From Amycolatopsis xylanica (GTDB lineage Bacteria > Actinomycetota > Actinomycetes > Mycobacteriales > Pseudonocardiaceae), in assembly GCF_900107045.1 (NCBI RefSeq), contig NZ_FNON01000006.1, positions 384,754-448,753 on the forward strand: a stretch of 64,000 nucleotides of DNA, read 5' to 3'. Each line of letters starts with the position of its first letter. Positions within the stretch are counted from its first letter, which is position 1. Below are positions 46,263 through 55,043 of this stretch, in pieces. The notes under the pieces were generated by a model. It saw only the letters and a program-made list of their open reading frames with translations, made no database searches and was not told the origin of the DNA. The position numbers and the translations under genes are program-made.

Positions 46263-47233
46263 TCAAGAAGAAGCTGGGCGCGCTCGAGGTCAGCGCACAG
46301 GGGCTCGGCTGCATGGGGATGAGCCAGGCGTACGGGGTGCGCGACAACGACGACGAGTCGATCGCCACCATCCACCGCGCGCTGGAACTGGGCGTCACGC
46401 TGCTGGACACGGCGAACGTGTACGCCGACGGGGTCAACGAGGAACTGGTCGGCCGGGCCATCGCGGACCGGCGTGACCAGGTGGTGCTGGCGACGAAGTT
46501 CGGGATCACCTGGACCGACGAGGGCATGAAGGCACGCGGGGGCGCCGCCTACGTGAAGCAGTGCTGCGAGGACTCGCTGCGGCGCCTCGGCGTCGACCAC
46601 ATCGACCTCTACTACCAGCACCGCGTCGACCCCGAGACCATCGAGGAGACCTGGGGCGCGCTGGCCGAGCTCGCCGCCGAGGGCAAGATCCGGTACGCCG
46701 GGATCTCCGAGGCCTCGGTGGAGTCGATCCGGCGTGCGCACGCGGTGTTCCCGGTGACGGCGCTGCAGAGCGAGTGGTCGCTGTGGACCCGCGGCATCGA
46801 GGACGAGGTGCTGGGTGTCTGCCGTGAGCTGGGCATCGGGATCGTCCCGTTCTCGCCGCTGGGGCGCGGGTTCCTGACCGGGAACGTCACCTCGGTCGCC
46901 GACCTGCCCGCCGACGACATGCGCCGCAACCTGCCGCGCTTCGCCGAGGGGAACTTCGAGCGGAACATGGCGATCGTCGAGGCGCTGCGCGAGCTCGCCG
47001 CCGAGCGGGAGGTCACGGCCGGGCAGCTCGCGCTGGCCTGGGTTTCCAGCCACGGCGACGACGTCGTGCCGATTCCGGGCACCAAGCGCCGCAAATATCT
47101 CGAAGAGAACGTCGCCGCCGCAGGCATCGAACTGTCGGAGGCGGACATCAAGGCCATCGAAGACGCGGCGCCGCTGTCCGCGGTCGCCGGGGAGCGCTAC
47201 CCCGAGTCGATCGCCCGCGCCTCCGGGAAGTAG
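46259..47233 (+). CDS. Aldo/keto reductase A
   Basis: 324 residues from GTG overlapping the MerR stop. NADPH-dependent carbonyl reductase with a (beta/alpha)8 barrel. The catalytic tetrad is visible: Asp and Tyr in 'LLDTANVYADG', Lys in 'VVLATKFG', His in 'LYYQHRVDP'. The cofactor-binding 'GISEASVESIRRAH', 'PFSPLGRGFLTG' and 'PIPGTKRRKYLEENV' match the YajO/PdxI-like AKR13 type. Under likely MerR control; detoxifies reactive aldehydes or quinones, by inference. Confidence 0.93.
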   Translation: MIKKKLGALEVSAQGLGCMGMSQAYGVRDNDDESIATIHRALELGVTLLDTANVYADGVNEELVGRAIADRRDQVVLATKFGITWTDEGMKARGGAAYVKQCCEDSLRRLGVDHIDLYYQHRVDPETIEETWGALAELAAEGKIRYAGISEASVESIRRAHAVFPVTALQSEWSLWTRGIEDEVLGVCRELGIGIVPFSPLGRGFLTGNVTSVADLPADDMRRNLPRFAEGNFERNMAIVEALRELAAEREVTAGQLALAWVSSHGDDVVPIPGTKRRKYLEENVAAAGIELSEADIKAIEDAAPLSAVAGERYPESIARASGK

Positions 47234-47242
47234 GGAACCGTT

Positions 47243-48217
47243 TTGCTGGGGTCATTGGACGCCGGGGCCCTGGGCCTCGGCTGCATGGGCATGAGTGAGT
47301 TCTACGGCGAGGCCGACGAGACCGAGTCGATCGCCACCATCCACCGCGCGCTGGAGCTCGGGGTCCGGCTGCTGGACACCGCCGACATGTACGGCGTCGG
47401 CGCCAACGAGGAACTCGTCGGCCGCGCCATCGCGGACCGGCGCGACCAGGTCGTGCTGGCGACCAAGTTCGGCATCCGGCGCGATCCCGCGGACCCCACG
47501 GTCCGTGGCGTGCGCGGAGACGCGGCCTACGTGCGTGAGGCGGCCGAGGCGTCGCTGAAGCGGCTCGGCGTCGACCACATCGACCTCTACTACCAGCACC
47601 GGGTGGACCCGTCGACGCCGATCGAGGAGACCGTCGGCGCGATGGCTTCCTTGGTGGAGCAGGGAAAGGTGCGCCACCTCGGACTTTCCGAGGCCTCGGC
47701 CGAGACGATCAGGCGCGCGCACGCGGTGCACCCGATCACGGCCGTCCAGTCGGAATGGTCGCTGTGGTCTCGCGACATCGAGGCCGAGGTCGTGCCGGCC
47801 TGTCGTGAGCTGGGCATCGGGATCGTGCCGTATTCGCCGTTGGGGCGCGGGTTCCTGACCGGGCGTTTCCAGTCGCAGGCCGATTTCGCCGAGGGGGATT
47901 TCCGGCTGACGACCCAGCCGCGGCTGGCCGAGGGGAACTTCGAGAAGAACCTCGCCATCGTCGAGGCCTTGCGCGCGCTGGCGGCGGATCGTGGGGTCAC
48001 CGCCGGGCAGCTGGCGCTGGCCTGGGTGCTGGCGCAGGGTTCCGACGTGGTGCCGATCCCGGGCACCAAGCGGCGGAAATACCTGGAGGAGAACGTCGCG
48101 GCGACCGGCATCGTGCTCAGCTCCGACGACGTGGCCGCCATCGAGGCCGCCTTCCCCGCCGACGCCGTGGCGGGCGAACGTTACCCCGAAGCGGCCATGA
48201 AGACGGTCAACCGCTGA
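47243..48217 (+). CDS. Aldo/keto reductase B (tandem paralog)
   Basis: 324 residues. A tandem duplicate of reductase A, also strongly similar in DNA (for example the stretch around 47325 against 46360). Tetrad: 'LLDTADMYGVG', 'VVLATKFGIRR', 'LYYQHRVDP'. The TTG start at 47243 leaves an N-terminus a few residues shorter than usual; the region 9 bp after the first gene's stop has no better start. Ends the MerR-AKR-AKR operon. Confidence 0.9.
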   Translation: MLGSLDAGALGLGCMGMSEFYGEADETESIATIHRALELGVRLLDTADMYGVGANEELVGRAIADRRDQVVLATKFGIRRDPADPTVRGVRGDAAYVREAAEASLKRLGVDHIDLYYQHRVDPSTPIEETVGAMASLVEQGKVRHLGLSEASAETIRRAHAVHPITAVQSEWSLWSRDIEAEVVPACRELGIGIVPYSPLGRGFLTGRFQSQADFAEGDFRLTTQPRLAEGNFEKNLAIVEALRALAADRGVTAGQLALAWVLAQGSDVVPIPGTKRRKYLEENVAATGIVLSSDDVAAIEAAFPADAVAGERYPEAAMKTVNR

Positions 48218-48221
48218 GTGA

Positions 48222-48269
48222 GGTCGTGAGTGTTCCGGCCGGTTCTAACCGGTCTAAACACTCACGACC
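48222..48269. terminator. Family-1 palindrome with mismatched arms
   Basis: Left arm GGTCGTGAGTGTTCCGGCCG and right arm CGGTCTAAACACTCACGACC share the ends and the CCGGTTCTAACCGG centre, but differ at a few bases between (CCGGCC against TAGACC). It looks like a chimera of two variants. Lies 4 bp after the reductase B stop. Confidence 0.75.
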
Positions 48270-48375
48270 CATTTCGCTGAGCGGGACGCCGCGTTAGGCC
48301 GAATCGCCCAAGAACCTGACTGGTCTGAACCTTTCCGCCAAAGGAGGGGGTTAATTTCGCACTGACGCTGTCAGG

Positions 48376-49068
48376 ATGAACGGCGTGCATGAAGTGGCAG
48401 ACCCGTCCGGGCTCGCGCGCTTACTGCTGGTCGAAGACGATCGTGAGCTGGCCACGATCCTCGCGGGCATGTTCGCGGGCGAGGGGTTCAGCATCGATCT
48501 CGCCCACGACGGGCAGCGTGGCCTGCATCTCGGCCTGACCGGCCGGTACAACGTCATGGTCATCGACAGGAGGCTGCCAGGCGCGGACGGGCTCCGCCTG
48601 GTGTCGAGCCTGCGGCGCAAGGCGGTCACCACCCGCATCCTCGTGCTCAGCGCGCTCGGCGAGGTCCGCGACCGCATCGCCGGGCTCGAGGCGGGCGCCG
48701 ACGACTACCTCGTGAAGCCGTTCGAGATGGACGAGCTGCTCGCGCGGATACGGGCGCTGTGCCGCAGGCATCTCGACGGGGCCGAATGCCTGCCGCTGGG
48801 CACCGCCGAACTCGATCTGCGGCGCCGTGAGGTCGTGCTGCCGCGGGGCAAGCGGGTTCCGCTGTCCGGCAGGGAATTCGAGCTGCTGCGCACGCTCGCG
48901 CAGCGCCCGGCCACGATCCACGCCAGGGACGCGTTGCGTACCAAGGTGTTCGCGGACACCACCGGAGAGTCCGTTGTGGACACTTATGTCTACTACCTGC
49001 GCCGCAAGCTCGGCCGCGGCGTGGTGCGGACCGTGCACGGGCTCGGCTACCAGATCGGCGCGCTGTGA
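48376..49068 (+). CDS. OmpR-type response regulator
   Basis: 230 residues. Receiver domain: acidic pair D21-D22, phospho-acceptor D64 in 'MVIDRRLPGADG', Thr/Ser switch 'LVLSALGE', Lys in 'DDYLVKPFEM'. The C-terminal winged helix has 'LDLRRREVVLPRGKRVPLSGREFELLRTLAQRP' and 'VDTYVYYLRRKLGRG', described here as one OmpR/PhoB DNA-binding unit (about 138-228). Partner of the kinase whose GTG overlaps its stop. Target genes cannot be deduced. Confidence 0.94.
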   Translation: MNGVHEVADPSGLARLLLVEDDRELATILAGMFAGEGFSIDLAHDGQRGLHLGLTGRYNVMVIDRRLPGADGLRLVSSLRRKAVTTRILVLSALGEVRDRIAGLEAGADDYLVKPFEMDELLARIRALCRRHLDGAECLPLGTAELDLRRREVVLPRGKRVPLSGREFELLRTLAQRPATIHARDALRTKVFADTTGESVVDTYVYYLRRKLGRGVVRTVHGLGYQIGAL

Positions 49069-50246
49069 ACCGTGATCCCGAGTCGCGGATGCTCCGCCGG
49101 ACGCGACGGGTGCTGACGGTGCAGATCTGGGCGGTCAGCTCGCTGCTGGTCGCCGTGCTCGGCGCGCTGGCGTGGATCGTGGTGCTCGACGGCCAGCACG
49201 AGACCGCCGAGCACACGATCGGCTGGTCGATCGGGCGCGGCGTCGGCGAGACCCCGCCCGGCTGCGTCTGGCTGTTCACCGAAGAGGGCCGCGCGCCGGC
49301 GGGCACGGCGCCGGCCGGAATGCCGCTGACCGGATCGTGGAACGCGGTGGCCGCCACCAGGAATCCCGTCGACGAACGGGTTTCCATGAACGGCACCGTC
49401 TACACCGTCCGCACCGAGATCAGGGACGGCCGGGTGGTGCAGGCCTTTTTCGACGAGCACTACCAAATCGCCGATCGCGAGCATCTGCTCACCGCGTTCC
49501 TCCTGGTCGAGGTGCTGGTGGTGGTGATCTCCGCGCTGGTCGGGCATTTCTTCGCTGGCCGCGCGATCCGGCCGCTCGGGGAGGCGCTGCGCAGGCAGCG
49601 CACGTTCGTCGCGGACGCCAGCCACGAGCTGCGCGCGCCGCTGACCAGGCTGCACACCCGCGCCCAGCTGCTGGCCAGGCGCGACCCCGATCCCGAGCTG
49701 GATCAGCTGGTCAAAGGCACCCGCGAACTCGGCGAAGTCGTCGAGGATTTGTTGCTTTCCGCGCAGCTGCAGGCGTCGAAGCCGCCGCTCGAACCGGTCG
49801 AAATGGGCTTGCTGGCCGAAGAAGCCGTCGCGGGCGAGGCGCCTCGCGCACGCGAGCGCGGGCTGCGGATCGAGCTGCATCGCGACGAGCGGCCGTATCT
49901 GGTCCGCGGCGTGCAGACGGCACTGCGGCGCGTGCTGACCGCGTTGCTGGACAACGCGATCGGCCACACCCCGCCGGGCGGGCTGATCGAGGTCCGGCTC
50001 GGCTTCACCGACGGCAGGCACGTGGAGATCAGCGTGCGCGACACCGGTGTCGGCTTCGAGCAGTCCGACGCGGAGCGGTTGTTCGAGCGGTTCGCGCGTG
50101 GCGAGCACGGCGACGGCAGGCGGTTCGGGCTCGGCCTCGCGCTGGTCCGCGAGGTCGTCGCCGGGCACGGCGGCACCATCTCGGCGCAGGGCGTGCCCGG
50201 AGACGGCGCCACCTTCACCCTCAGGCTTCGGTCACCAGGGGCTTGA
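49065..50246 (+). CDS. Sensor histidine kinase
   Basis: 393 residues. Two membrane helices (about 18-41 and 141-165) flank an extracytoplasmic sensor of about 100 residues. HAMP-like linker, then the H box 'ASHELRAPL' with H187, N box 'LLDNAIGHTPPGG', G1 'DTGVGFEQ' and G2 'GLGLALVREVV'. Autophosphorylates and passes phosphate to the upstream regulator. Its last 26 bp overlap the 3' end of the convergent hisS-like gene. Confidence 0.94.
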   Translation: MNRDPESRMLRRTRRVLTVQIWAVSSLLVAVLGALAWIVVLDGQHETAEHTIGWSIGRGVGETPPGCVWLFTEEGRAPAGTAPAGMPLTGSWNAVAATRNPVDERVSMNGTVYTVRTEIRDGRVVQAFFDEHYQIADREHLLTAFLLVEVLVVVISALVGHFFAGRAIRPLGEALRRQRTFVADASHELRAPLTRLHTRAQLLARRDPDPELDQLVKGTRELGEVVEDLLLSAQLQASKPPLEPVEMGLLAEEAVAGEAPRARERGLRIELHRDERPYLVRGVQTALRRVLTALLDNAIGHTPPGGLIEVRLGFTDGRHVEISVRDTGVGFEQSDAERLFERFARGEHGDGRRFGLGLALVREVVAGHGGTISAQGVPGDGATFTLRLRSPGA

Positions 50247-51492
50247 CGGCACCCGCCACAGCGTCGACGGCGACCTGGCGCTGCTCGTGGGTGAGCATCG
50301 AGCGGATGGTAACCGTTCCGGCGGCCCAGTCCTCCTGACCGACGATGACGACCACACGCGCGCCCGCCTTCTCAGCCCTTGTCAGCTCCTTGCCGAGCTT
50401 GCGCGGCTCCAGCGGCGTCGACGTGCGCAGCCCGGCTTGCCGCAGCTTCCGCGCGACAGTGCGCGCAGCGTCGGCTAACTCTTCGCTGACCGGCACGACC
50501 ACCACGTCGACCTCGGCGCGCGGCTGCGGCAGCAGGTCGTGCGTGCGCAGGAAATCCAGGAGCGTGACGTCGCCGAGCGCGAACCCGAAGCCGGGAATCG
50601 GCTGCTCGGTGAACAGGTGCGACAGCGTGTCGAACGCGCCGCCGCCGAGCAGTGCGCGGCGATTCTCCGGCGAGGTGTCGTACACCTCGAACACCGTCGA
50701 GGTGTAGTACGGCAGGCCGCGCACGATCAGCGGGTCGTAGCGGACGAGTCCGGTGTCGAGCACCTTGCCCACAGTGGACGCCGCCTTGACCTCGTCGGGC
50801 AGCTCGTCGAACAACGCGGGCCCCGCGGTCAGCGTCTCGCTGAGCTTCTCGAACTGCTTGTCCGCGAGGCCGATCTCTTCGGCGGCCTGCGCGAGTTTCT
50901 CCTGCTCCGTCACTTCCCAGCGGTCGATCAGCGCGAGCACGAGCGGCAGATGCGGCAGCGAGATGCCGACGATGTCCGTGAGCGCGGACGCCAGCAGGTT
51001 CCGGTCGTTGACGCGGATGGTGAACAGGTCCTTCGTGGCGCCGAGCGCGGCCAGCAGATCGTGGATCAGCTCGAAGATCTCGATCTCGCGCGCGACACCC
51101 GCCGCGCCGAAGATCTCGACGTCGAGCTGCCAGTGCTCGCGCATGCGGCCGCGCTGCGGGCGCTCGTAGCGAAAGCAGGTCCCCTGGCTGTACCAGCGAA
51201 CCGGGAACTGCAGCGACTTCGCGCTCGCCGCGACCGCGCGCGCCATCGACGGCGTCAGCTCGGGGCGCAGCGCGAGCTTGTTGCCGCCCTTGTCGGTCAG
51301 GGTGAACAGCTGCTGGTCCGACTCCCGTTCGTAGAGCTGCACCGGTTCGAGTGACGGGCCGTCGTAGCGGGCATAGCCGTAGCGCTCGACGACGTCGTGC
51401 AGCAGCCCGAACACCCGCGCGCGGACCGAGGCTTCGGCCGGGAGCAGGTCACGGGCGCCCTTGTAGGGCTCGCTAGACAGGAACTCAGGCAC
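50221..51492 (-). CDS. hisS: Histidyl-tRNA synthetase-like protein, atypical active site
   Basis: 423 residues with all class II parts: motif 1 region, RPE (76-78), motif 2 'FRYERPQRGR' (107-116), 'QLDVE' (122-126), and a C-terminal anticodon-binding domain (about 326-420). Key signatures differ from classical HisRS: GLDYY is 'GLPYY' (259-263), GGRYD is 'GGAFD' (284-288), and motif 3, normally containing GMERL, reads 'GFALGDVTL' (303-311), so the usual ATP-binding Arg is not seen. It could be an alternative HisRS clade, a resistant duplicate, or a non-tRNA paralog. Not a HisZ, since the anticodon domain is present. Starts with GTG overlapping the exporter gene by 8 bp. Confidence 0.75.
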   Translation of the reverse strand: MPEFLSSEPYKGARDLLPAEASVRARVFGLLHDVVERYGYARYDGPSLEPVQLYERESDQQLFTLTDKGGNKLALRPELTPSMARAVAASAKSLQFPVRWYSQGTCFRYERPQRGRMREHWQLDVEIFGAAGVAREIEIFELIHDLLAALGATKDLFTIRVNDRNLLASALTDIVGISLPHLPLVLALIDRWEVTEQEKLAQAAEEIGLADKQFEKLSETLTAGPALFDELPDEVKAASTVGKVLDTGLVRYDPLIVRGLPYYTSTVFEVYDTSPENRRALLGGGAFDTLSHLFTEQPIPGFGFALGDVTLLDFLRTHDLLPQPRAEVDVVVVPVSEELADAARTVARKLRQAGLRTSTPLEPRKLGKELTRAEKAGARVVVIVGQEDWAAGTVTIRSMLTHEQRQVAVDAVAGAVKPLVTEA

Positions 51493-52960
51493 GCTTCGCA
51501 GCGTATCGGCTTCCTACCAGCACCGATACGCAAGCGCCCACCGCGCAGATGACACTCGTGATGACGAAAATCTCGCTGTACTCGGTGCGCAAGGCCTCCT
51601 TGACGGCGGCGGTGTACGCGCCGAGCGCCTGCTGGAACGCCTGCTCGTCCGGGAAAAGGAACGGGATCGGCGTGTTCAGCCCCTCGGTGAGACTGTGGAA
51701 CCGGTGCAGGCCCCATGCCGAAAGCGCGGCCACCCCGACGAGCATCCCGGTCATCCGCGCGACGACCACGCCCGCGGACGCGACCCCGTGCTGATCGGGC
51801 GGCACGACCTTGAGCGCGGCCGCGGACAGCGGCGCGATCACCAGGCCGAGCCCGAGGCCGACGATCGCCAGGTCGGTGTCGAGCCGGGGGAGCCCGAGCG
51901 GGTAGCTCGCGTTCAGCACGTCGACCGACCAGCCCGAGATCAGCAGGTACCCGCCCGCCGCGATGAGCAGGCCGGCCGCGGCGACCCAGCGGTCACCGAA
52001 CCGGGCCGCGAGCATGCCGCCCGCGACGGCGCCGACCGGCAGCGCGATGAGGAAACGCAGGAGCAGCAGCACACTGCCCTGGTCGTCCTTGCTCAGCAGG
52101 GTCTGCGCGAACAGGTCGACGTCGACGAGCGTGACCATCAGCGCGGCGCCGGCGGCGACGCTCGCGCCGAGCACCGCGAAGAACCGCTTGTCCTGGATGT
52201 CGAGCAGGCGCGTCTTGGCTCGGCGCTCCCAGAGCACGAACGCGGCGAGCGCGACGGCCGCGCCCGCGAGCGTCGGCCAGCCCCAGGCGGGCAGCACGTG
52301 CTCACGCGGGTTCGGGTTGTAGAGGCCGACCACGGCCAGGCCCAGCGCGACGGCCAGCAGCGAGCCGCCGGTGACGTCTATTTTGGACCGCTTGCCGTGC
52401 GTGTTCGGCACCGCGAACTGCACCGCGGCCATCGCCAGCAGCGCCAGCGGGACGTTCACCCAGAACACGCCACGCCAGCCCGCCGCGGCGGCCAGCCCGA
52501 TGCCGTAAAGCGGCCCGAGCACGCTGCCGAGTTCCTGCGCGGCGCCGACCGCGCCGAGGATGGTGGTGCGCCGGTGCTCGGCCCAGAGGTCGGCGGCGAG
52601 CGCCATGGTCACCGGCAGCAGCGCGCCGCTCGCGGTGCCCTGGACGAGCCTGCCGATGGTCAGCAGCGGCACGTCACCGGCGAGCGCGGTGACGGCGGAC
52701 CCGACCAGGAACCCGCCGAGGCACAGCTGCAGCAGCAGTTTCCGGCCGAACCGGTCGGAGGCCTGGGACAGCAGCGGCATCGCGGCCACGTAGCCGAGCA
52801 GGTAGCCGGTGACGATCGGGGTGACCTGCTCCAGCCGGTTCACCGGCACTTTCAGGTCGTCGATGATCTGCCGCAGTATCCCGATGACCACATAGGTGTC
52901 GAGCGCGCCGAGCAGGACCGCGAGGCCACCCGCTCCGATCGCGACGTGGCGACGGTTCAC
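51485..52960 (-). CDS. MFS exporter, P55 (Rv1410c)-like
   Basis: 491 residues, 14 predicted membrane helices (DHA2 type). 'LLGALDTYVVIGILRQI', 'TGYLLGYVAAMPLLSQASDRFGRK' across helices 1-3, and 'LVQGTASGALLPVTMALAADLW' with 'GAAQELGSVLGPLYGI' closely recall M. tuberculosis P55. P55 works with lipoprotein LprG to move triacylglycerides and lipoglycans to the cell surface and affects drug tolerance. Its GTG overlaps the upstream lipoprotein stop by four bases, the same pairing as lprG-Rv1410c. Note the long loop between helices 11 and 14. Confidence 0.88.
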   Translation of the reverse strand: MNRRHVAIGAGGLAVLLGALDTYVVIGILRQIIDDLKVPVNRLEQVTPIVTGYLLGYVAAMPLLSQASDRFGRKLLLQLCLGGFLVGSAVTALAGDVPLLTIGRLVQGTASGALLPVTMALAADLWAEHRRTTILGAVGAAQELGSVLGPLYGIGLAAAAGWRGVFWVNVPLALLAMAAVQFAVPNTHGKRSKIDVTGGSLLAVALGLAVVGLYNPNPREHVLPAWGWPTLAGAAVALAAFVLWERRAKTRLLDIQDKRFFAVLGASVAAGAALMVTLVDVDLFAQTLLSKDDQGSVLLLLRFLIALPVGAVAGGMLAARFGDRWVAAAGLLIAAGGYLLISGWSVDVLNASYPLGLPRLDTDLAIVGLGLGLVIAPLSAAALKVVPPDQHGVASAGVVVARMTGMLVGVAALSAWGLHRFHSLTEGLNTPIPFLFPDEQAFQQALGAYTAAVKEALRTEYSEIFVITSVICAVGACVSVLVGSRYAAKRA

Positions 52961-53661
52961 GCCGGCGGGGTGACCGTGACCGGCTTGTCCACATCGGACA
53001 GTGTCACGTCCACGCTGGAGTTGCTCGGCAGCACCGCGGTCGCCTTGACCGGCAGGTGTTTCCCGGCCTCGGCGAGCCAGAAGCTGACGAACGCGTCATC
53101 GGGCGCGCCGGGCAGCAGCTGACCCAGCACGTCCTTGGTCACCTTGCCGCTGACCTTGTACGCGGGCGTGCCGTTGACGTCCTCTTTGGCCTCGGTCTTG
53201 GGATTCTGGATGCTGGTGAGCACCTTCGCGATGCCGCGGTTCGGGTCGAGCACGGCCGACGGGTCGTAGATCGAGGCGCCGAGCGCGATCGGCACCTTCT
53301 GGTACGAGCCGGTCGGGCCCTTGATGTAGAGCGTCTCACCGGCGAGCGTGAACTCCACCTCGGTCAGCTGCCCGAACATCGAAAGCTTCCCGGTGCCCTT
53401 CGCACCGCCCTTGGAGCCACCCTCCTTGGTGAGGTCGCCGTCGAGCGACTGCACGGTCAGCCCGGCGATGTCGCCGTTGACCTTCAAGGTGAAGTGCGCG
53501 CTCTTGACCGCGCCGATCGCCTGCGCGGCGTCCGCGATCAACGGCCCCGCATCCGGCAGCTTCTCCTTGGCGGTGCCGCTGTCGCTGGAACAGCCGGTGA
53601 CCAGCGCCGCGGTGACCGCGAGCGCCCCGAGCAGGGTTCGGCGCTTGAACATATTCAGCAT
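52957..53661 (-). CDS. LprG-like lipoprotein
   Basis: 234 residues from ATG at 53661 (ATG at 53652 also possible). Lipobox LVTGCSS. The mature domain fits the LppX_LprAFG family: 'ADAAQAIGAVKSAHFTLKVNG', 'GKLSMFGQLTEVEFTLAGETLYIKG' (two consecutive strands), 'DVNGTPAYKVSGKV' and a C-terminal 'DVTLSDVDKPVTVTPP'. Such proteins hold acylated lipids in a cavity and hand them to the partner exporter. First gene of lipoprotein-exporter-hisS. Diverges from the HEAT protein with only 44 bp between starts. Confidence 0.85.
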   Translation of the reverse strand: MLNMFKRRTLLGALAVTAALVTGCSSDSGTAKEKLPDAGPLIADAAQAIGAVKSAHFTLKVNGDIAGLTVQSLDGDLTKEGGSKGGAKGTGKLSMFGQLTEVEFTLAGETLYIKGPTGSYQKVPIALGASIYDPSAVLDPNRGIAKVLTSIQNPKTEAKEDVNGTPAYKVSGKVTKDVLGQLLPGAPDDAFVSFWLAEAGKHLPVKATAVLPSNSSVDVTLSDVDKPVTVTPPA

Positions 53662-53705
53662 CGTAGAACGCGCGCACCGGTTACCGTGGGACGCAGGGGT
53701 GAATT

Positions 53706-55004
53706 GTGAACAGTCAAGGGGAGAGATCAGGCCGCGCTTGGGTCGAGTTCGACGAACGAGCCCGTCGCGACGGCACGGAGCTGGGCAGTCTCGGCCGCGC
53801 GCTGGTGCCGTACGAGTTGCTCGACATGGTCTGCAAGGCGTCGTACCGAGACGGGTACATCCGCGAGAAGGCGGTCGCGCGCATGGAGGCGGCCGGGCGT
53901 GCCGAGTTGCTGCCCGCGTTGGCGTTGCGCGCGGCGGACTGGGTGCCTCAGGTACGCATCGCCGCCATGCGGGCGCTGGTGGAGAGCCTGCGTGCGGATC
54001 TGCTGACCACGGTTCCCGCGTTGCTGCCGGTCGCCGTTGCCGTCGGCGGGCGGTACCACGGACGCTGGCTGCTGGGCAATCTCGAAGACTTCGTACGGAA
54101 CGGATCGCCGGAGCTGGTGGCCGCGTGTATGCGCGTCCCGGACGTGAAAGCCCGCCAAGCCGTCTCGGCGATCGTCTCGAAGCGACGGTCTGTCGAGGAA
54201 CTGGTGGACACCGCGCTGACCGATCGGGACACGCTGATCCGGCTGCAGTGCGCCAAGGACGCGGTGCGCCGGTCGCCGGACGCGGCGGCGATCCTGTTGC
54301 GGCGCGGGGCTTCCGGTGTTCGCGCGGTGGCGCTTCGTGCGCTTGCTGATCGCGTCGACGTGCTCGAGGCCGCTCTCGATGACCGAAACGCTCTCGTGCG
54401 GCTGATCGCGCAGTACCTGTTGACACGTGCGGGTGGCGACCCCGTGGCGCGCTATCGGGATCTGGTCACGGCCGGGGATCCGCCGTCGGTCGGCGCGCTG
54501 GCCGGGCTCGCCGACGTCGGCACGCCCGAGGACAGTTCGCTGGTGCTGCCGTGGCTCGCGCATCCGCTTCCGCGTGGACGCGCGGAGGTCGTCCGTGCGC
54601 TGCGGCGGTTCCGCAAGGTCGATGTGCCGACGCTGGTGCCGTTGCTGACCGATTCTCCGGCGGTCAGCCGCCAGGTGGTCGCCGCGCTGACCGACCACGC
54701 CGCCTTGGTCGACGAGGACTGGTTGTGGTCGCTGATCGACTCCGACGTGGCGCCGTACGTCCGGATCGGCGCGCTGCGGCTGTTGCGCGAGCGGGGTTCG
54801 TGGGAGCAGGCGATCACCGACCTGCGCGTGGCGGTCACCCGCGACGACGACCTGGCCCGCGTCGCCCGCGAAAGCCTCGCCCACGGCTACGGCGAGCGCC
54901 TCGCCTATCTCCAGCCACGCCCGGCCCAACGGGCTCGCCTGGACGCACTGCTCGACCGCGCGTCCCCCGAGCTGGCGGGTTACCTGAGGCCTTGGTTGTC
55001 GTGA
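53706..55004 (+). CDS. HEAT-repeat protein
   Basis: 432 residues from GTG (AGGGGTG upstream). Composed of repeated helix pairs ('YIREKAVARMEAAG', 'WVPQVRIAAMRALVESL', 'VRLIAQYLLTR', 'VAPYVRIGALRLLRERG'), an alpha-solenoid of about ten HEAT-like repeats. No catalytic motif, signal or membrane segment. A scaffold for protein or nucleic-acid binding; relatives include DNA glycosylase AlkD-type folds, but no such residues are evident. Its stop codon TGA is part of the palindrome arm at 54998. Confidence 0.75.
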   Translation: MNSQGERSGRAWVEFDERARRDGTELGSLGRALVPYELLDMVCKASYRDGYIREKAVARMEAAGRAELLPALALRAADWVPQVRIAAMRALVESLRADLLTTVPALLPVAVAVGGRYHGRWLLGNLEDFVRNGSPELVAACMRVPDVKARQAVSAIVSKRRSVEELVDTALTDRDTLIRLQCAKDAVRRSPDAAAILLRRGASGVRAVALRALADRVDVLEAALDDRNALVRLIAQYLLTRAGGDPVARYRDLVTAGDPPSVGALAGLADVGTPEDSSLVLPWLAHPLPRGRAEVVRALRRFRKVDVPTLVPLLTDSPAVSRQVVAALTDHAALVDEDWLWSLIDSDVAPYVRIGALRLLRERGSWEQAITDLRVAVTRDDDLARVARESLAHGYGERLAYLQPRPAQRARLDALLDRASPELAGYLRPWLS

Positions 55005-55043
55005 GTGTTTTGGCCGGTTAGAACCGGCCGTACCACTCACGAC
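54998..55043. terminator. Family-1 palindrome overlapping the HEAT gene stop codon
   Basis: GTCGTGAGTG...CACTCACGAC outer arms and GCCGGTT-AG-AACCGGC centre, with three mismatches between. The left arm supplies the TGA stop of the HEAT gene (55002-55004). Its right arm also overlaps the 3' end of the convergent gene at 55037. Confidence 0.75.

Noticed and set aside
50221..51492. HisZ-type regulatory subunit of ATP phosphoribosyltransferase
   Set aside because: HisZ lacks the anticodon-binding domain, which is clearly present here, and no hisG lies nearby.
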